Shown piece after piece: positions 49,958 through 57,969 of a DNA stretch of 64,000 bases (the stretch's first letter is position 1; each line of letters starts with the position of its first letter). The translations under genes and the position numbers were made by a program. The stretch covers positions 111,741-175,740 of the forward strand of contig NZ_JACHHG010000009.1 in assembly GCF_014202645.1 (NCBI RefSeq). Reading direction: 5' to 3'. A model generated the notes under the pieces. The model saw only the letters and a list, made by a program, of their open reading frames with translations. It ran no database searches and was not told the origin of the DNA. This DNA comes from Deinobacterium chartae (GTDB lineage Bacteria; Deinococcota; Deinococci; Deinococcales; Deinococcaceae).

Positions 49958-51745
49958 ATGCTACGCCGCATCCTGATGGTCCTGATTCTTCTCAGCCTGA
50001 TTCCGGCGCTGCTGCTGGTCGGGCAGCGGATCCAGTTCGAGAACGCGTACAAAACGGTCGCGCTGCTGATGGACTTTCCCAGCCTGCAGTCGCAGGCCTC
50101 GGTGCACGGCCTGACCGCCTCGCAGCTGCTGGAGCGCTACCGGCAGTACGGGGTCAACGGTGTGGCGGTGTACGAGGATACGCTGCAGAGCAAGGTGCGT
50201 CGCGGCGAGCTGATTTACCGCGACGGCGCCGCGCTGCTGACCGACGATCCGCAGGCCCCGGTCAAGCCGAACTGGACCTACCTGTCCTCGGTACAACCCG
50301 GACTGATCGAGTCTTTGCGCGACCGTTACAACGTTCCCTACGAGGAGGTGCAGGCGGCGGGACGCCATTGGACCGGCTGGCCGGTGGACGCCCGCAACTT
50401 CCTGGCGGGTCCGGACCAGGCCACCATCGACGGCCTCAAGGCTAGCGGTTATCTGGTGGCCTACCGCCCCTACGACCAGCTCACCGTCAAGGAGCCGGGC
50501 AGCGACCTGCCCGACGTGCCCTTTTTGATCTTCAACGGCCTGACCGTGCCGGGCTCGAGCAGCCCCGAGCGGCTGGCCGCCTTCAAGGCGCAGCTGGGCG
50601 AGCGCCAAGTGGCCTTAATCGAGGGCACCCTCCAAAAAGGCATCGTGGAGCTGGTCAAGGACCGCCCGGCCCTGCGGCTGTTCTCGATCAGCCCGGCGTG
50701 GCAGGAGACCCTGCGTCCCGAGGACGTGGCCTCGAAATTCGTGCTGGCCGCGCGCGAGCGCAGCCATCGCCTGCTGTACTTCCGCCCGTACGACACCCTC
50801 GAGGCCACCGAGGCGATGCTGCAGAAAACCCAGGCGGGCCTGCAGCGCGCGGGCTTCCGGGTCGGGACTCCCGGTCCGCTCGAATTCGCGCCCTCGAGCA
50901 CGCTGCGCTGGCTCGCGATGGTGGGTCCGCTGGCGGCCCTGCTGCTGGTGGCCCTGTCGTACCCGCTGCGCTGGCTGGGCTTCCTGACCGCTCTGGGCAC
51001 CCTGGGCCTGGTGGTGGTGGCCGGCGGCCTGTCCTTTGACGGTGGCGCGCTGCTGGCCGCCGTGGTGTTCCCGGCGCTGGGCTTTATCCTGCGCCGCTCG
51101 GGCCCGCTGGACTGGCTGATCGCCATCGGGGTGAGCCTGATCGGCATCTTCTTGCTCTCCGCGATCGGTGCGGACCGCATGGGCATGCTGGGCCTGGCCC
51201 CGTTCGCGGGCGTATCGCTGACCCTGCTGCTGCCGCTGGTGCTGTTCGGCCTGTCGCTCGTTCCCAACCAGGACATCCGCATCACCCTCTCGCAGCTGTA
51301 CAACATCCGCCTGCGGCTGGGCGACCTCGCCCTGATGGCGCTGGGACTGGTGCTGGTGGCCCTGGTGGTGCTGCGGCGCGGCAACACGCCGGGCATCGGC
51401 GTGAGCGGTGCCGAGGAGCAACTGCGCGGCCTGCTGCAAGATAACCTGATTCGCCCGCGCTTCAAGGAACTGGTCGGCCACCCGGTCGCGCTGCTGGGCC
51501 TCGCCCACATCTTCCCGGCGTACATGTCGGTGCTGCTGCTCTTGGTCGGCGTGATCGGGCAGTCGAGCCTGGTGAACACCTTCGAGCACTACCACACCCC
51601 GCTCACCATCTCGCTGCTGCGCGCGTTCAACGGCGTGTGGATCGGCGGTCTGATCGGTCTGATCCTGATCCCGGTGATCCGCTTGGCGGTGCGCTGGTTC
51701 AACGCGGCCCCCAAAGCCCCCGAGTCCGCCGTGGAGGCCCGGTGA
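49958..51745 (+). CDS. DUF5693 family membrane protein, partner of CsaB
   Basis: 595 residues. An N-terminal membrane segment precedes a large outside domain (about 30-320), with FPSLQSQASVHGLTASQLLERYRQYGVNGVAVYEDTL and LFNGLTVPG-like strands. The C-terminal half has about eight membrane helices (330-590). This domain order is that of DUF5693 proteins, which sit beside csaB in Deinococcus-Thermus and Firmicutes. AAGGAG lies 5 nt before the ATG. The csaB start overlaps its stop. A role in export or linking of pyruvylated wall polymer is inference from context. Confidence 0.82.
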   Translation: MLRRILMVLILLSLIPALLLVGQRIQFENAYKTVALLMDFPSLQSQASVHGLTASQLLERYRQYGVNGVAVYEDTLQSKVRRGELIYRDGAALLTDDPQAPVKPNWTYLSSVQPGLIESLRDRYNVPYEEVQAAGRHWTGWPVDARNFLAGPDQATIDGLKASGYLVAYRPYDQLTVKEPGSDLPDVPFLIFNGLTVPGSSSPERLAAFKAQLGERQVALIEGTLQKGIVELVKDRPALRLFSISPAWQETLRPEDVASKFVLAARERSHRLLYFRPYDTLEATEAMLQKTQAGLQRAGFRVGTPGPLEFAPSSTLRWLAMVGPLAALLLVALSYPLRWLGFLTALGTLGLVVVAGGLSFDGGALLAAVVFPALGFILRRSGPLDWLIAIGVSLIGIFLLSAIGADRMGMLGLAPFAGVSLTLLLPLVLFGLSLVPNQDIRITLSQLYNIRLRLGDLALMALGLVLVALVVLRRGNTPGIGVSGAEEQLRGLLQDNLIRPRFKELVGHPVALLGLAHIFPAYMSVLLLLVGVIGQSSLVNTFEHYHTPLTISLLRAFNGVWIGGLIGLILIPVIRLAVRWFNAAPKAPESAVEAR

Positions 51746-52728
51746 AGGTTCTCCTGAGCGGCTACTACGGCTTCGACAACACCGGCGACGAGGCGATCTT
51801 GCTGTCGCTGGTGCGCGAACTGCGCACGCTGGGCCACCAGCCCCTGGTGCTCTCGAACGATCCGGCGGCTACCACCCGGGAATACGGCGTTCCCGCCTTC
51901 GCACGCATGAGTCCGCCCGCGCTGCTGCAGGCCCTGCGCACCTGCGACGTGCTGTTCTCGGGCGGCGGCGGCCTGCTGCAGGACAAGACCTCGGCGCGCA
52001 ACCTCACCTACTACCTCGCCCTCATCCGTGGGGCCGCGCTGCTGCGCAAGCGGGTCGTGATCTTCAACCAGAGCATCGGGCCGCTCTCGGAAACCGGACG
52101 CGGCCGGGTGGCACGGGCCCTGAAAGCCTCGAGGGCCCGCGCGATCGTCCGGGATCGGGGCAGCCTGGGGTTGCTGCGCTCGCTGGGCGTAAATCCTGCC
52201 CTGGGCGGCGACCCGGCCTTACTGCTCTCCCCCAGCGGCGGCCTCAGCCACGACGCGTCGCGGGTGATCATCGCACCCCGGGGCGGGCAGCGCTCGGCCA
52301 CCGAGCGGTTGGCCCAGGTCGCGGGCCGGCTGGTCGCCGAGGGCCGCAACGTGACCGCGCTGGCCTTTCAGCCGCAGCTTGACGACGCCGAATGCGCCGA
52401 GATCGCGCGGGCCGTTCCCGGAGTGCAGGTCGTCTCGACCGCGAGTCCGCAGCTTGCCCTGGACGCCATCGCCGGGGCAGGCTACGTGCTGGGCGTGCGC
52501 CTGCACGCGGTCATCCTGGCCGCTGCGGCCGGCGTACCCTTCGCCGGGGTCTCGTACGACCCCAAGGTGGCGGGCTTCTGCGAGGACGCCGGGGCCGCGC
52601 ACGTCGCCACCGACTTTGACCCTGCGGCACTCGCCGAAACGGTCCTCTCCGGGCGCGCGCCCGACTGGAGCGCGGTGGAAGCCATGCGCCTGCGGGCGCG
52701 CGAGAGCTTCCTCGAGGCCCTGAAGTAA
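51742..52728 (+). CDS. csaB: Polysaccharide pyruvyl transferase CsaB
   Basis: 328-residue enzyme that adds ketal-linked pyruvate from phosphoenolpyruvate to cell-wall polysaccharide, which creates the ligand for SLH domains of S-layer proteins. Family motifs: VLLSGYYGFDNTGDEAILLSLVREL, VLFSGGGGLLQDKTS, VVIFNQSIGPL and GYVLGVRLHAVILAAAAGVPFAGVSYDPKV. The GTG at 51742 overlaps the preceding stop (GTGA). Ends in a strong terminator at 52741. Confidence 0.93.
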   Translation: MKVLLSGYYGFDNTGDEAILLSLVRELRTLGHQPLVLSNDPAATTREYGVPAFARMSPPALLQALRTCDVLFSGGGGLLQDKTSARNLTYYLALIRGAALLRKRVVIFNQSIGPLSETGRGRVARALKASRARAIVRDRGSLGLLRSLGVNPALGGDPALLLSPSGGLSHDASRVIIAPRGGQRSATERLAQVAGRLVAEGRNVTALAFQPQLDDAECAEIARAVPGVQVVSTASPQLALDAIAGAGYVLGVRLHAVILAAAAGVPFAGVSYDPKVAGFCEDAGAAHVATDFDPAALAETVLSGRAPDWSAVEAMRLRARESFLEALK

Positions 52729-52740
52729 GGCAAAGCTTCG

Positions 52741-52770
52741 GGCGGCACGCCTGGGCGTGCCGCCTTTTTT
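52741..52770 (+). terminator. Intrinsic terminator of the udk-csaB run
   Basis: Perfect 10-bp GC stem (52741-52750 and 52755-52764), CTGG loop and a T6 run. Confidence 0.95.
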
Positions 52771-52798
52771 GGCCTGCCCGCGCGTGCCACCTTACAAT
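52769..52798 (+). promoter_or_regulatory. Promoter of the hot-dog thioesterase gene
   Basis: TTGGCC (52769-52774) and TACAAT (52793-52798), 18 nt apart. The -10 ends 6 nt before the ATG at 52805; leaderless layout. The -35 overlaps the T-run of the terminator. Confidence 0.6.
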
Positions 52799-52804
52799 AC
52801 CCGC

Positions 52805-53254
52805 ATGCTGCATCCCCGCTTTCCCACGCCCCAAGAGGTCACCACCCTCTCTCCCGAAGCCCTCGCTGCCCGCCTGGGCGGCCTCGAGGGGACGCTGGGG
52901 CACAAGCTCGGCATCCGTTTCACCTACGCCTCTCCTCAGCGGGTCGAGGCCCACATGCCGGTCGAGGGCAACCGCCAGCCGGCCGGGCGTCTGCACGGTG
53001 GGGCCAACGTCGCTCTGGCCGAGGAGCTCGCCAGCGTCGGCTCGTGGCTGAACCTGGACACCGAGCGCCAGGTCGCGGTGGGTGTGGACATCAACGCCAC
53101 GCACGTGCGCGGCGTGCTCGAGGGCAGCGTGTCGGCGGTTGCCACCCTGGCCTACCGGGGCCGCAGCACCCTGGTGTGGCAGATCGAACTAAGCGACGGG
53201 CGCGGCAAAACCACCTGCTTGGCACGCTGCACCTGCGCGGTGATCAACCGCTGA
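52805..53254 (+). CDS. PaaI-type hot-dog-fold thioesterase
   Basis: 149 residues. The family core is LGIRFTYASPQRVEAHMPVEGNRQPAGRLHGGANVALAEELASVGSWL, with the catalytic HGG and the acidic residue of EEL. The following VGVDINATHVRGVLEGSVSAVATLAYRGRSTLVWQIEL is also typical. Likely hydrolyses acyl-CoA, such as 1,4-dihydroxy-2-naphthoyl- or phenylacetyl-type esters. It would suit menaquinone or aromatic metabolism, but the substrate is not shown. Convergent with the VanZ gene; stops overlap by 11 bp. Confidence 0.88.
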   Translation: MLHPRFPTPQEVTTLSPEALAARLGGLEGTLGHKLGIRFTYASPQRVEAHMPVEGNRQPAGRLHGGANVALAEELASVGSWLNLDTERQVAVGVDINATHVRGVLEGSVSAVATLAYRGRSTLVWQIELSDGRGKTTCLARCTCAVINR

Positions 53255-53606
53255 CCGGCCGCTCAGGCGGCGGGCGGCGCAACCGCGCCGACTGCCACCC
53301 GCCCAGACGGCTGCCCAAAAAAGCGCCCAGCAGGTCCGCCAGCCAGTCGTCCAACCCGGCCGAGCGCAGCGGCACGAACGCCTGATGCACCTCGTCCGAG
53401 GCCCCAAACCACGCGGCAAGCACCCAGGCGAGGTTCGGGCGCGCGCTGGCGCGCGCCAGCAGGTATCCGAGCAGCGCGTACGACAGGCCGTGCGCCAGCT
53501 TGTCCCAGGGGGCACGCAGCCAGCTCAGCGCGTCGCCGGGCTGGTCGGACATGAAAAAGATGCCGGTCATGTAGACCAGCGCCAGAAACCACCAACCGGC
53601 CCTCAA
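53244..53606 (-). CDS. VanZ family membrane protein
   Basis: About 120 residues with three or four membrane helices. ALRAGWWFLALVYMTGIFFMSDQPGD and the signature PWDKLAHGLSYALLGYLLARA, then ASDEVHQAFVPLRSAGLDDWLADLLGAFLG, are VanZ-like; the family name comes from glycopeptide resistance, but the function is unknown in most bacteria. I took a TTG at 53606 that overlaps the preceding stop; an ATG at 53648 is possible and would add 14 residues inside the upstream gene. Confidence 0.78.
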   Translation of the reverse strand: MRAGWWFLALVYMTGIFFMSDQPGDALSWLRAPWDKLAHGLSYALLGYLLARASARPNLAWVLAAWFGASDEVHQAFVPLRSAGLDDWLADLLGAFLGSRLGGWQSARLRRPPPERPVSG

Positions 53607-54010
53607 CGCGGGTGTTCCACCAGTTCGATCAAGGTGCCCTGTCCCCATTTCGGGTGCAAGAACGCCACGCGGGTTCCGGCGCGGCCCGGACGCGGCTCGG
53701 GGTTCAGCAGCCGCGCCCCTTCTGCCTCGAGGCGCCGCATCTGCACCTCCAGATCGTCCACGCGCAGCGCGATATGGTGCAGGCCCGGGCCGCGCCGCTC
53801 GAGGAACTGCGCCACCGGGCTGTCCGGACGGGTGGGCTGCAGCAGCTCGATCAGGCTGTCTCCCGCCTGAAAGGCGCGCACCCGCACGCCCTGCGACTCC
53901 ACCTCCTCATCGGGGCCCTCGGGGCTCAGGCCCAGGGCCAGGTAGGGCAGGCTCGCCGCCTCGAGGTCCGAGGCGGCGATGGCGACGTGATCGATGGGAA
54001 GTCCGTGCAT
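53603..54010 (-). CDS. mce: Methylmalonyl-CoA epimerase
   Basis: 135-residue VOC-fold enzyme that interconverts the two methylmalonyl-CoA epimers in propionate metabolism. IDHVAIAASDLEAA holds the first metal His, GPGLHHIALRVDDLE the second, and TLIELVEHP the metal Glu. The block VAFLHPKWGQGTLIELVE is diagnostic. A TACACT -10 lies 6 nt before the ATG. The mutase genes are not in the window. Confidence 0.92.
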   Translation of the reverse strand: MHGLPIDHVAIAASDLEAASLPYLALGLSPEGPDEEVESQGVRVRAFQAGDSLIELLQPTRPDSPVAQFLERRGPGLHHIALRVDDLEVQMRRLEAEGARLLNPEPRPGRAGTRVAFLHPKWGQGTLIELVEHPR

Positions 54011-54016
54011 GCGGTC

Positions 54017-54022
54017 AGTGTA
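54017..54022 (-). promoter_or_regulatory. -10 element of mce
   Basis: TACACT on the minus strand, 6 nt before the ATG; leaderless layout. Confidence 0.55.
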
Positions 54023-54067
54023 AAAGAAAGCGGCGCCGGGTGGGGTAAGTGCGGGTCCGTTCAGGCA

Positions 54068-55180
54068 TCAGTCGAGCTGAACCCAGCTGAGAAAGCGCGG
54101 ATTGCTGAGCGAGACCGACATGGGCGTGGGCGCGGTGATGTCCTCGCGCACGCCGGCTACGTCGGCGCGGTAGAGCGCGCTGCCGTTCAGGAACCACGCG
54201 TATCCGTCCGAGGAGATGGTGAGGTCGCGCGCGCCGCCCTCGTACAGGTAAACGTCGCGGATCGAGCCTGTGGCCTGCGCACTCAGCAGCCGGAAGCGCG
54301 AGTTGTTCGGGACGTAACCGATCAGCAGCGTGGGGCTGCCCAGCAGCTGCCGGACCGGGGCCTCGAGCAGGCGCGTGCCCTGACTGCCTTCCGCGATGGG
54401 ATACACCCCGTCCTCGAGGGCCATGACCCCGCCGTTGGCGTACAGGCCGACGTCGTAAATCCGGCCGTTCAGCGGCTGACCGAAACACGGCAGCGTCTCA
54501 CCGTTCGGGCGGCAGGTCAGGGGCGTGGTGTTCAGGTTCACCTCGTACAGGTACGAGGTGCCCAGCCGCTGCTGCGTAAAGAACAACCGGTTGCGGCTGG
54601 CGGTGTAACCGTAGACCGACACGTTGCTGGGCGGCTGGTAGGGCGCGATGGCCGAGTCGGGCGCGGGGTTGTTCACCACCGCCAACTGGCGGTTTTCGGC
54701 CAGGGCGTACACCCACAGCGCCTGCCCGGAGAAGTCGTTGGGGGCGGCGCCGCAGTTGTCGATCAACGCGCTGAGCACCGGGTTGCCACCGCTGGTGTCC
54801 AGCGTGACCTGGAAGCTCTCGAGGCACTTGCCGTCCGGCACGGTGAGCGGGTGCGGGGAGGCCAGTGGTTTCAGGTTGGCGTCATAGAACACCAGTTGCT
54901 GCGCGAAGCCCACCAGCAACAGGGTGGTCAGGCGGTCGTTCGAGGGCGTGTTGGCCAGCCCGACCGGGGGGGCGGGCAGATCCACGCTCAGGTCGATGGG
55001 GTTGGCCGGGTCGTACAGTTCCGATTCGGGGTCGAGCCGGAGGTTGGAGATGCGCTTGAGCCGGTCCGTGCCGTCTTCGTTGACCGAGACGACGATGCCC
55101 AGCGGCTCGGCGGGTTCTTGCGTCCCGGTGCATCCGGTGAGTCCCAGCATGAGCAGCGCAGCCGTGAGCAGCTTGTTCAC
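54068..55180 (-). CDS. Lipoprotein of unknown function, downstream of the LptD-like gene
   Basis: 370 residues with a lipoprotein signal (NKLLTAALLMLGLTGC). The mature part is a chain of beta-strand blocks like a WD or beta-propeller: DRLTTLLLVGFAQQLVFYDANL, SGQALWVYALAENRQLAVV, SYLYEVNLNTTPLTC and so on. I know no family. The GTG at 55180 has an AAGGTG ribosome site. It follows the LptD-like gene by 16 bp, so the two are co-transcribed, and it may help that protein, as LptE does in Proteobacteria; this is inference. Confidence 0.65.
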   Translation of the reverse strand: MNKLLTAALLMLGLTGCTGTQEPAEPLGIVVSVNEDGTDRLKRISNLRLDPESELYDPANPIDLSVDLPAPPVGLANTPSNDRLTTLLLVGFAQQLVFYDANLKPLASPHPLTVPDGKCLESFQVTLDTSGGNPVLSALIDNCGAAPNDFSGQALWVYALAENRQLAVVNNPAPDSAIAPYQPPSNVSVYGYTASRNRLFFTQQRLGTSYLYEVNLNTTPLTCRPNGETLPCFGQPLNGRIYDVGLYANGGVMALEDGVYPIAEGSQGTRLLEAPVRQLLGSPTLLIGYVPNNSRFRLLSAQATGSIRDVYLYEGGARDLTISSDGYAWFLNGSALYRADVAGVREDITAPTPMSVSLSNPRFLSWVQLD

Positions 55181-55196
55181 AACGTCACCTTCACCT

Positions 55197-57920
55197 TTAC
55201 TGTCCCGAGCTGAGCCCGGGGAAAAACTGAGTCTGATTTTTGAGCACGTCCACGATGGGAGCCGTCCCACCGGCGGGAAGCACCAGCCCCACCCGGAAGC
55301 GCGGGTTCTGGCTGCTGGCGTTCAGTTCGGCCTGCAGCGCCCAGCAGCAGCGGTTGATCGTCATGATAAAAATCGGCTCGAGGCGGGCCGAGAAGGTCTC
55401 TCCCGCCTTGAGGGCGATGCTCTGGTTAAGGGCCGCCGTGAAAAAAGCGTCCGGCGCACGCCCCTCTCCCCCGCCCAGCGCGAAGGTAACGCCCAGCGGA
55501 CTGAAGTTGAAGGTGTCCTGCCGCGCGTTGCCGGTGCCGTACTGCGAGTAGGAGAAGTTTCCCTGCAGCCCGATGCGCGGCGTAACCTCGAACTGGGCAC
55601 GCAGCGTGGCGCTGCGCAGTTCGATATCGCTCTGCTGCAGCCCCGGCATGTTCAACTGAGCGCTGGCGTCCAGCACCTGCCCGGTGCGGGTAATCCGGAA
55701 TTCTCCCTTGAGGCTGGGTTTGGTCCAGCCGCCCAGGTAGGGGTTATACGGCCCCCCGTAGGTCAGCAGCCACGAGGGGTTGTTTGCGCTGCTGCCGCTG
55801 CCCAGCGTGGCGGTCAGCGAACTGCTGGTGTCGGCGGTGGCCTGCCGCGCGGGGTCCTGGGTGAGCAGCAGGCTGTGCTGCACCCCGAACTTCAGGTACG
55901 GGCTGCCCACACTGAACGACCCGTCGAGCCTCGAGTTGGAAAAGGTGTAGGCCTCGCTGGCACTCACGGTGATCTTGTTCGGGTGGTCGCCGGTCTCGGT
56001 GGCCGCCAGCGAGAGCGAATGCCGGTCGTACTTGCCGGTGTTCAGGTCAAACCGCGTTTCGACCGTGAAGTTGTTGCTGCGGTTACCGTCCGAGAGGCCC
56101 AGGCGAACGACCAGAGGATCGTAGCGCCCGGTCGCCGCCGTGAACCCGGTATTGACGCTGAACGACGGGCCCTGACGTCCCAGTCCCAGGTTCACGGTCC
56201 AGCGCTCCAGGCCCGCTCCGGTAAAGAAGTTGCGCTCGAGGCGCACGTTCAGATCGAGCGGGTCCGGGTTGAGCCGCACGCCGAACTGCGCGGCGGGCTG
56301 GCGGTCACCGGGCTTGAGCAGGTCGTAGGTCTGGCTGGCGTCCACGTTCAGCCAGGGCCAGGGCCGGAAAGCGCCCGATAAGGTCAGGCTGTGGTTCAGG
56401 CGACGGCCGGCGATGCGGTCAAAGAAGAACGGCGACTCGCCCTCGAGGCGCGCGTAGTTGTAGGCCAGCGCGACCGAATTACCGACCGAAAAGGTCTGGG
56501 TGAGGCGGGCGTCGATGTTCAGGTTCACCGCGCGCTCGCCGGTGGAGTAGTACTGTCCGGTGAAGGTGTTGCTGACGCTGAAGTTGGCTCCCTGCCACAG
56601 GTCGGTGGAGTAGTTGATGGTGTGCTGCTCGAGCAGGCGCACCGCTTCGATGGTGGGGCCCTGCAGGCGTGCCGAGCGGTTCGAGGGATCCACGGGAGCG
56701 CGGTAGTTGCCGAAGGTGATGGCAAAGTCGGCGCTGAGGTTGCCCAGGGTGAACACCTTGGGATCGAGCTTGAACTCGGGACGCTTGAGCACCTCTTCGG
56801 GGGCCGGGGTCTCGGGTTCGTTGTCGAACAGGTCCACGTAGTTGAACTCGAGGTCGGCCCGGGGCCAAGACCCCTTGATGCCAAAATTCACCCGGGTCAC
56901 GCCGTGTTCGGAGGTGCTGTTCTGCAGGCCGCGAACGCTGCCGCTGTCGTAGAAGTCCTGCCTGCGCATGCGCAGGTCAAAGTTCAGGCCGTCGGTGGCC
57001 CCGAGCAGTTCGGCCTTGCCCTGCCAGCGCAGGTCCAGGTTGTAGTTGTAGCCGCTGCCGTCCGAGCGGCGCTGCGGCTCGGCGATCGCCTCGAGGTCCA
57101 GGCGGCTGAGCGTTCCGAGCAGGTTGTAGGCGGTGTGTTCCACGCCGAAGCCGAATTGCGCCGGGCGGTTCTGGTAGTAGCGCAGCAGCGTGAAGCCAAA
57201 AGCGTTGCCGCCCACCACGTAGGGCAGGTCGAGCAACAGAAAGCGGCCGTCGCCGTTGGCGCCTTCCTCGTTGCCGAACTCGAGGCGCGGCTGGCGGTCG
57301 GGGTCGTTGAGCAGCAGCACCACCAGCGGCAGGTACATCACCGGTTCGTCGGCCAGCAAGATGATGGCGTCGTAGGCCACCAGCCGGTCGCCGGGGTAGA
57401 TGGTCAGCTGCTTCGCGCGGAAAGCGTAGTCGTTGGGCGTCTGGCCACAGCGTCCGCAGGGCGTGAAGTACCCCTGGTTGACCTTGAGCTGGCCGGGCAC
57501 GCGTTCGATCTCGGCGCCGCGCACCTCGATCTGGCTGGTCGAGACCAGCACGTCCTCGCCCTGTACGCCTTCGTTGGCCAGGTTGACCACCAGGTTCTCG
57601 CCGCGCAGTTCCTGCTGGTCTTCGACCCCGCGCGCGTCGCGGGTAAAGGTTCGGTACACGCCGGCCCCGACCAGCGTGAGCGTGCGGGTGCTGCGGTTGA
57701 ATTCCACCCGTTTGGCCAAGATCACGTCACGGTCGACGTGCAGTTCGACCAGAGGACCGCTGATGATCACCAGTTCCTGGGCCGGCTGGCCTTCGGCGGG
57801 CACAACGTTGCGTAACTCGAGCGTCTCGGCCTCGATGATCTCGATGGTGCGGGCCGAGGCCGTACCGATCAGCAGGCCGAGCGTACAGGCCACGGTGGTG
57901 AGCAGTCGACGGTGGTTCAA
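55197..57920 (-). CDS. lptD: LptD/OstA-like outer-membrane beta-barrel protein
   Basis: 907-residue exported protein. A signal peptide (1-23) is followed by an OstA jellyroll domain (about 25-145, RTIEIIEAETLELRNVV, NRSTRTLTLVGAGVYRT) and a large beta-barrel (about 190-907) of alternating strands. GYFTPCGRCGQTPNDYAFRAKQLTIYPGDRLVAYDAIILLADEPVMYLPL is the LptD signature between them. The cysteines are notable: C155 and C158, and C858-C859 in RCCW, matching the disulfide pattern of LptD. The start is a TTG near a TATAAA; no better start is visible. Deinococcus lacks LPS, so the cargo may be another lipid. Confidence 0.85.
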   Translation of the reverse strand: MNHRRLLTTVACTLGLLIGTASARTIEIIEAETLELRNVVPAEGQPAQELVIISGPLVELHVDRDVILAKRVEFNRSTRTLTLVGAGVYRTFTRDARGVEDQQELRGENLVVNLANEGVQGEDVLVSTSQIEVRGAEIERVPGQLKVNQGYFTPCGRCGQTPNDYAFRAKQLTIYPGDRLVAYDAIILLADEPVMYLPLVVLLLNDPDRQPRLEFGNEEGANGDGRFLLLDLPYVVGGNAFGFTLLRYYQNRPAQFGFGVEHTAYNLLGTLSRLDLEAIAEPQRRSDGSGYNYNLDLRWQGKAELLGATDGLNFDLRMRRQDFYDSGSVRGLQNSTSEHGVTRVNFGIKGSWPRADLEFNYVDLFDNEPETPAPEEVLKRPEFKLDPKVFTLGNLSADFAITFGNYRAPVDPSNRSARLQGPTIEAVRLLEQHTINYSTDLWQGANFSVSNTFTGQYYSTGERAVNLNIDARLTQTFSVGNSVALAYNYARLEGESPFFFDRIAGRRLNHSLTLSGAFRPWPWLNVDASQTYDLLKPGDRQPAAQFGVRLNPDPLDLNVRLERNFFTGAGLERWTVNLGLGRQGPSFSVNTGFTAATGRYDPLVVRLGLSDGNRSNNFTVETRFDLNTGKYDRHSLSLAATETGDHPNKITVSASEAYTFSNSRLDGSFSVGSPYLKFGVQHSLLLTQDPARQATADTSSSLTATLGSGSSANNPSWLLTYGGPYNPYLGGWTKPSLKGEFRITRTGQVLDASAQLNMPGLQQSDIELRSATLRAQFEVTPRIGLQGNFSYSQYGTGNARQDTFNFSPLGVTFALGGGEGRAPDAFFTAALNQSIALKAGETFSARLEPIFIMTINRCCWALQAELNASSQNPRFRVGLVLPAGGTAPIVDVLKNQTQFFPGLSSGQ

Positions 57921-57969
57921 GACACCATCTTTATAACGGTTTATCGGGTGAGAAAGACAGGGTGCGGCG

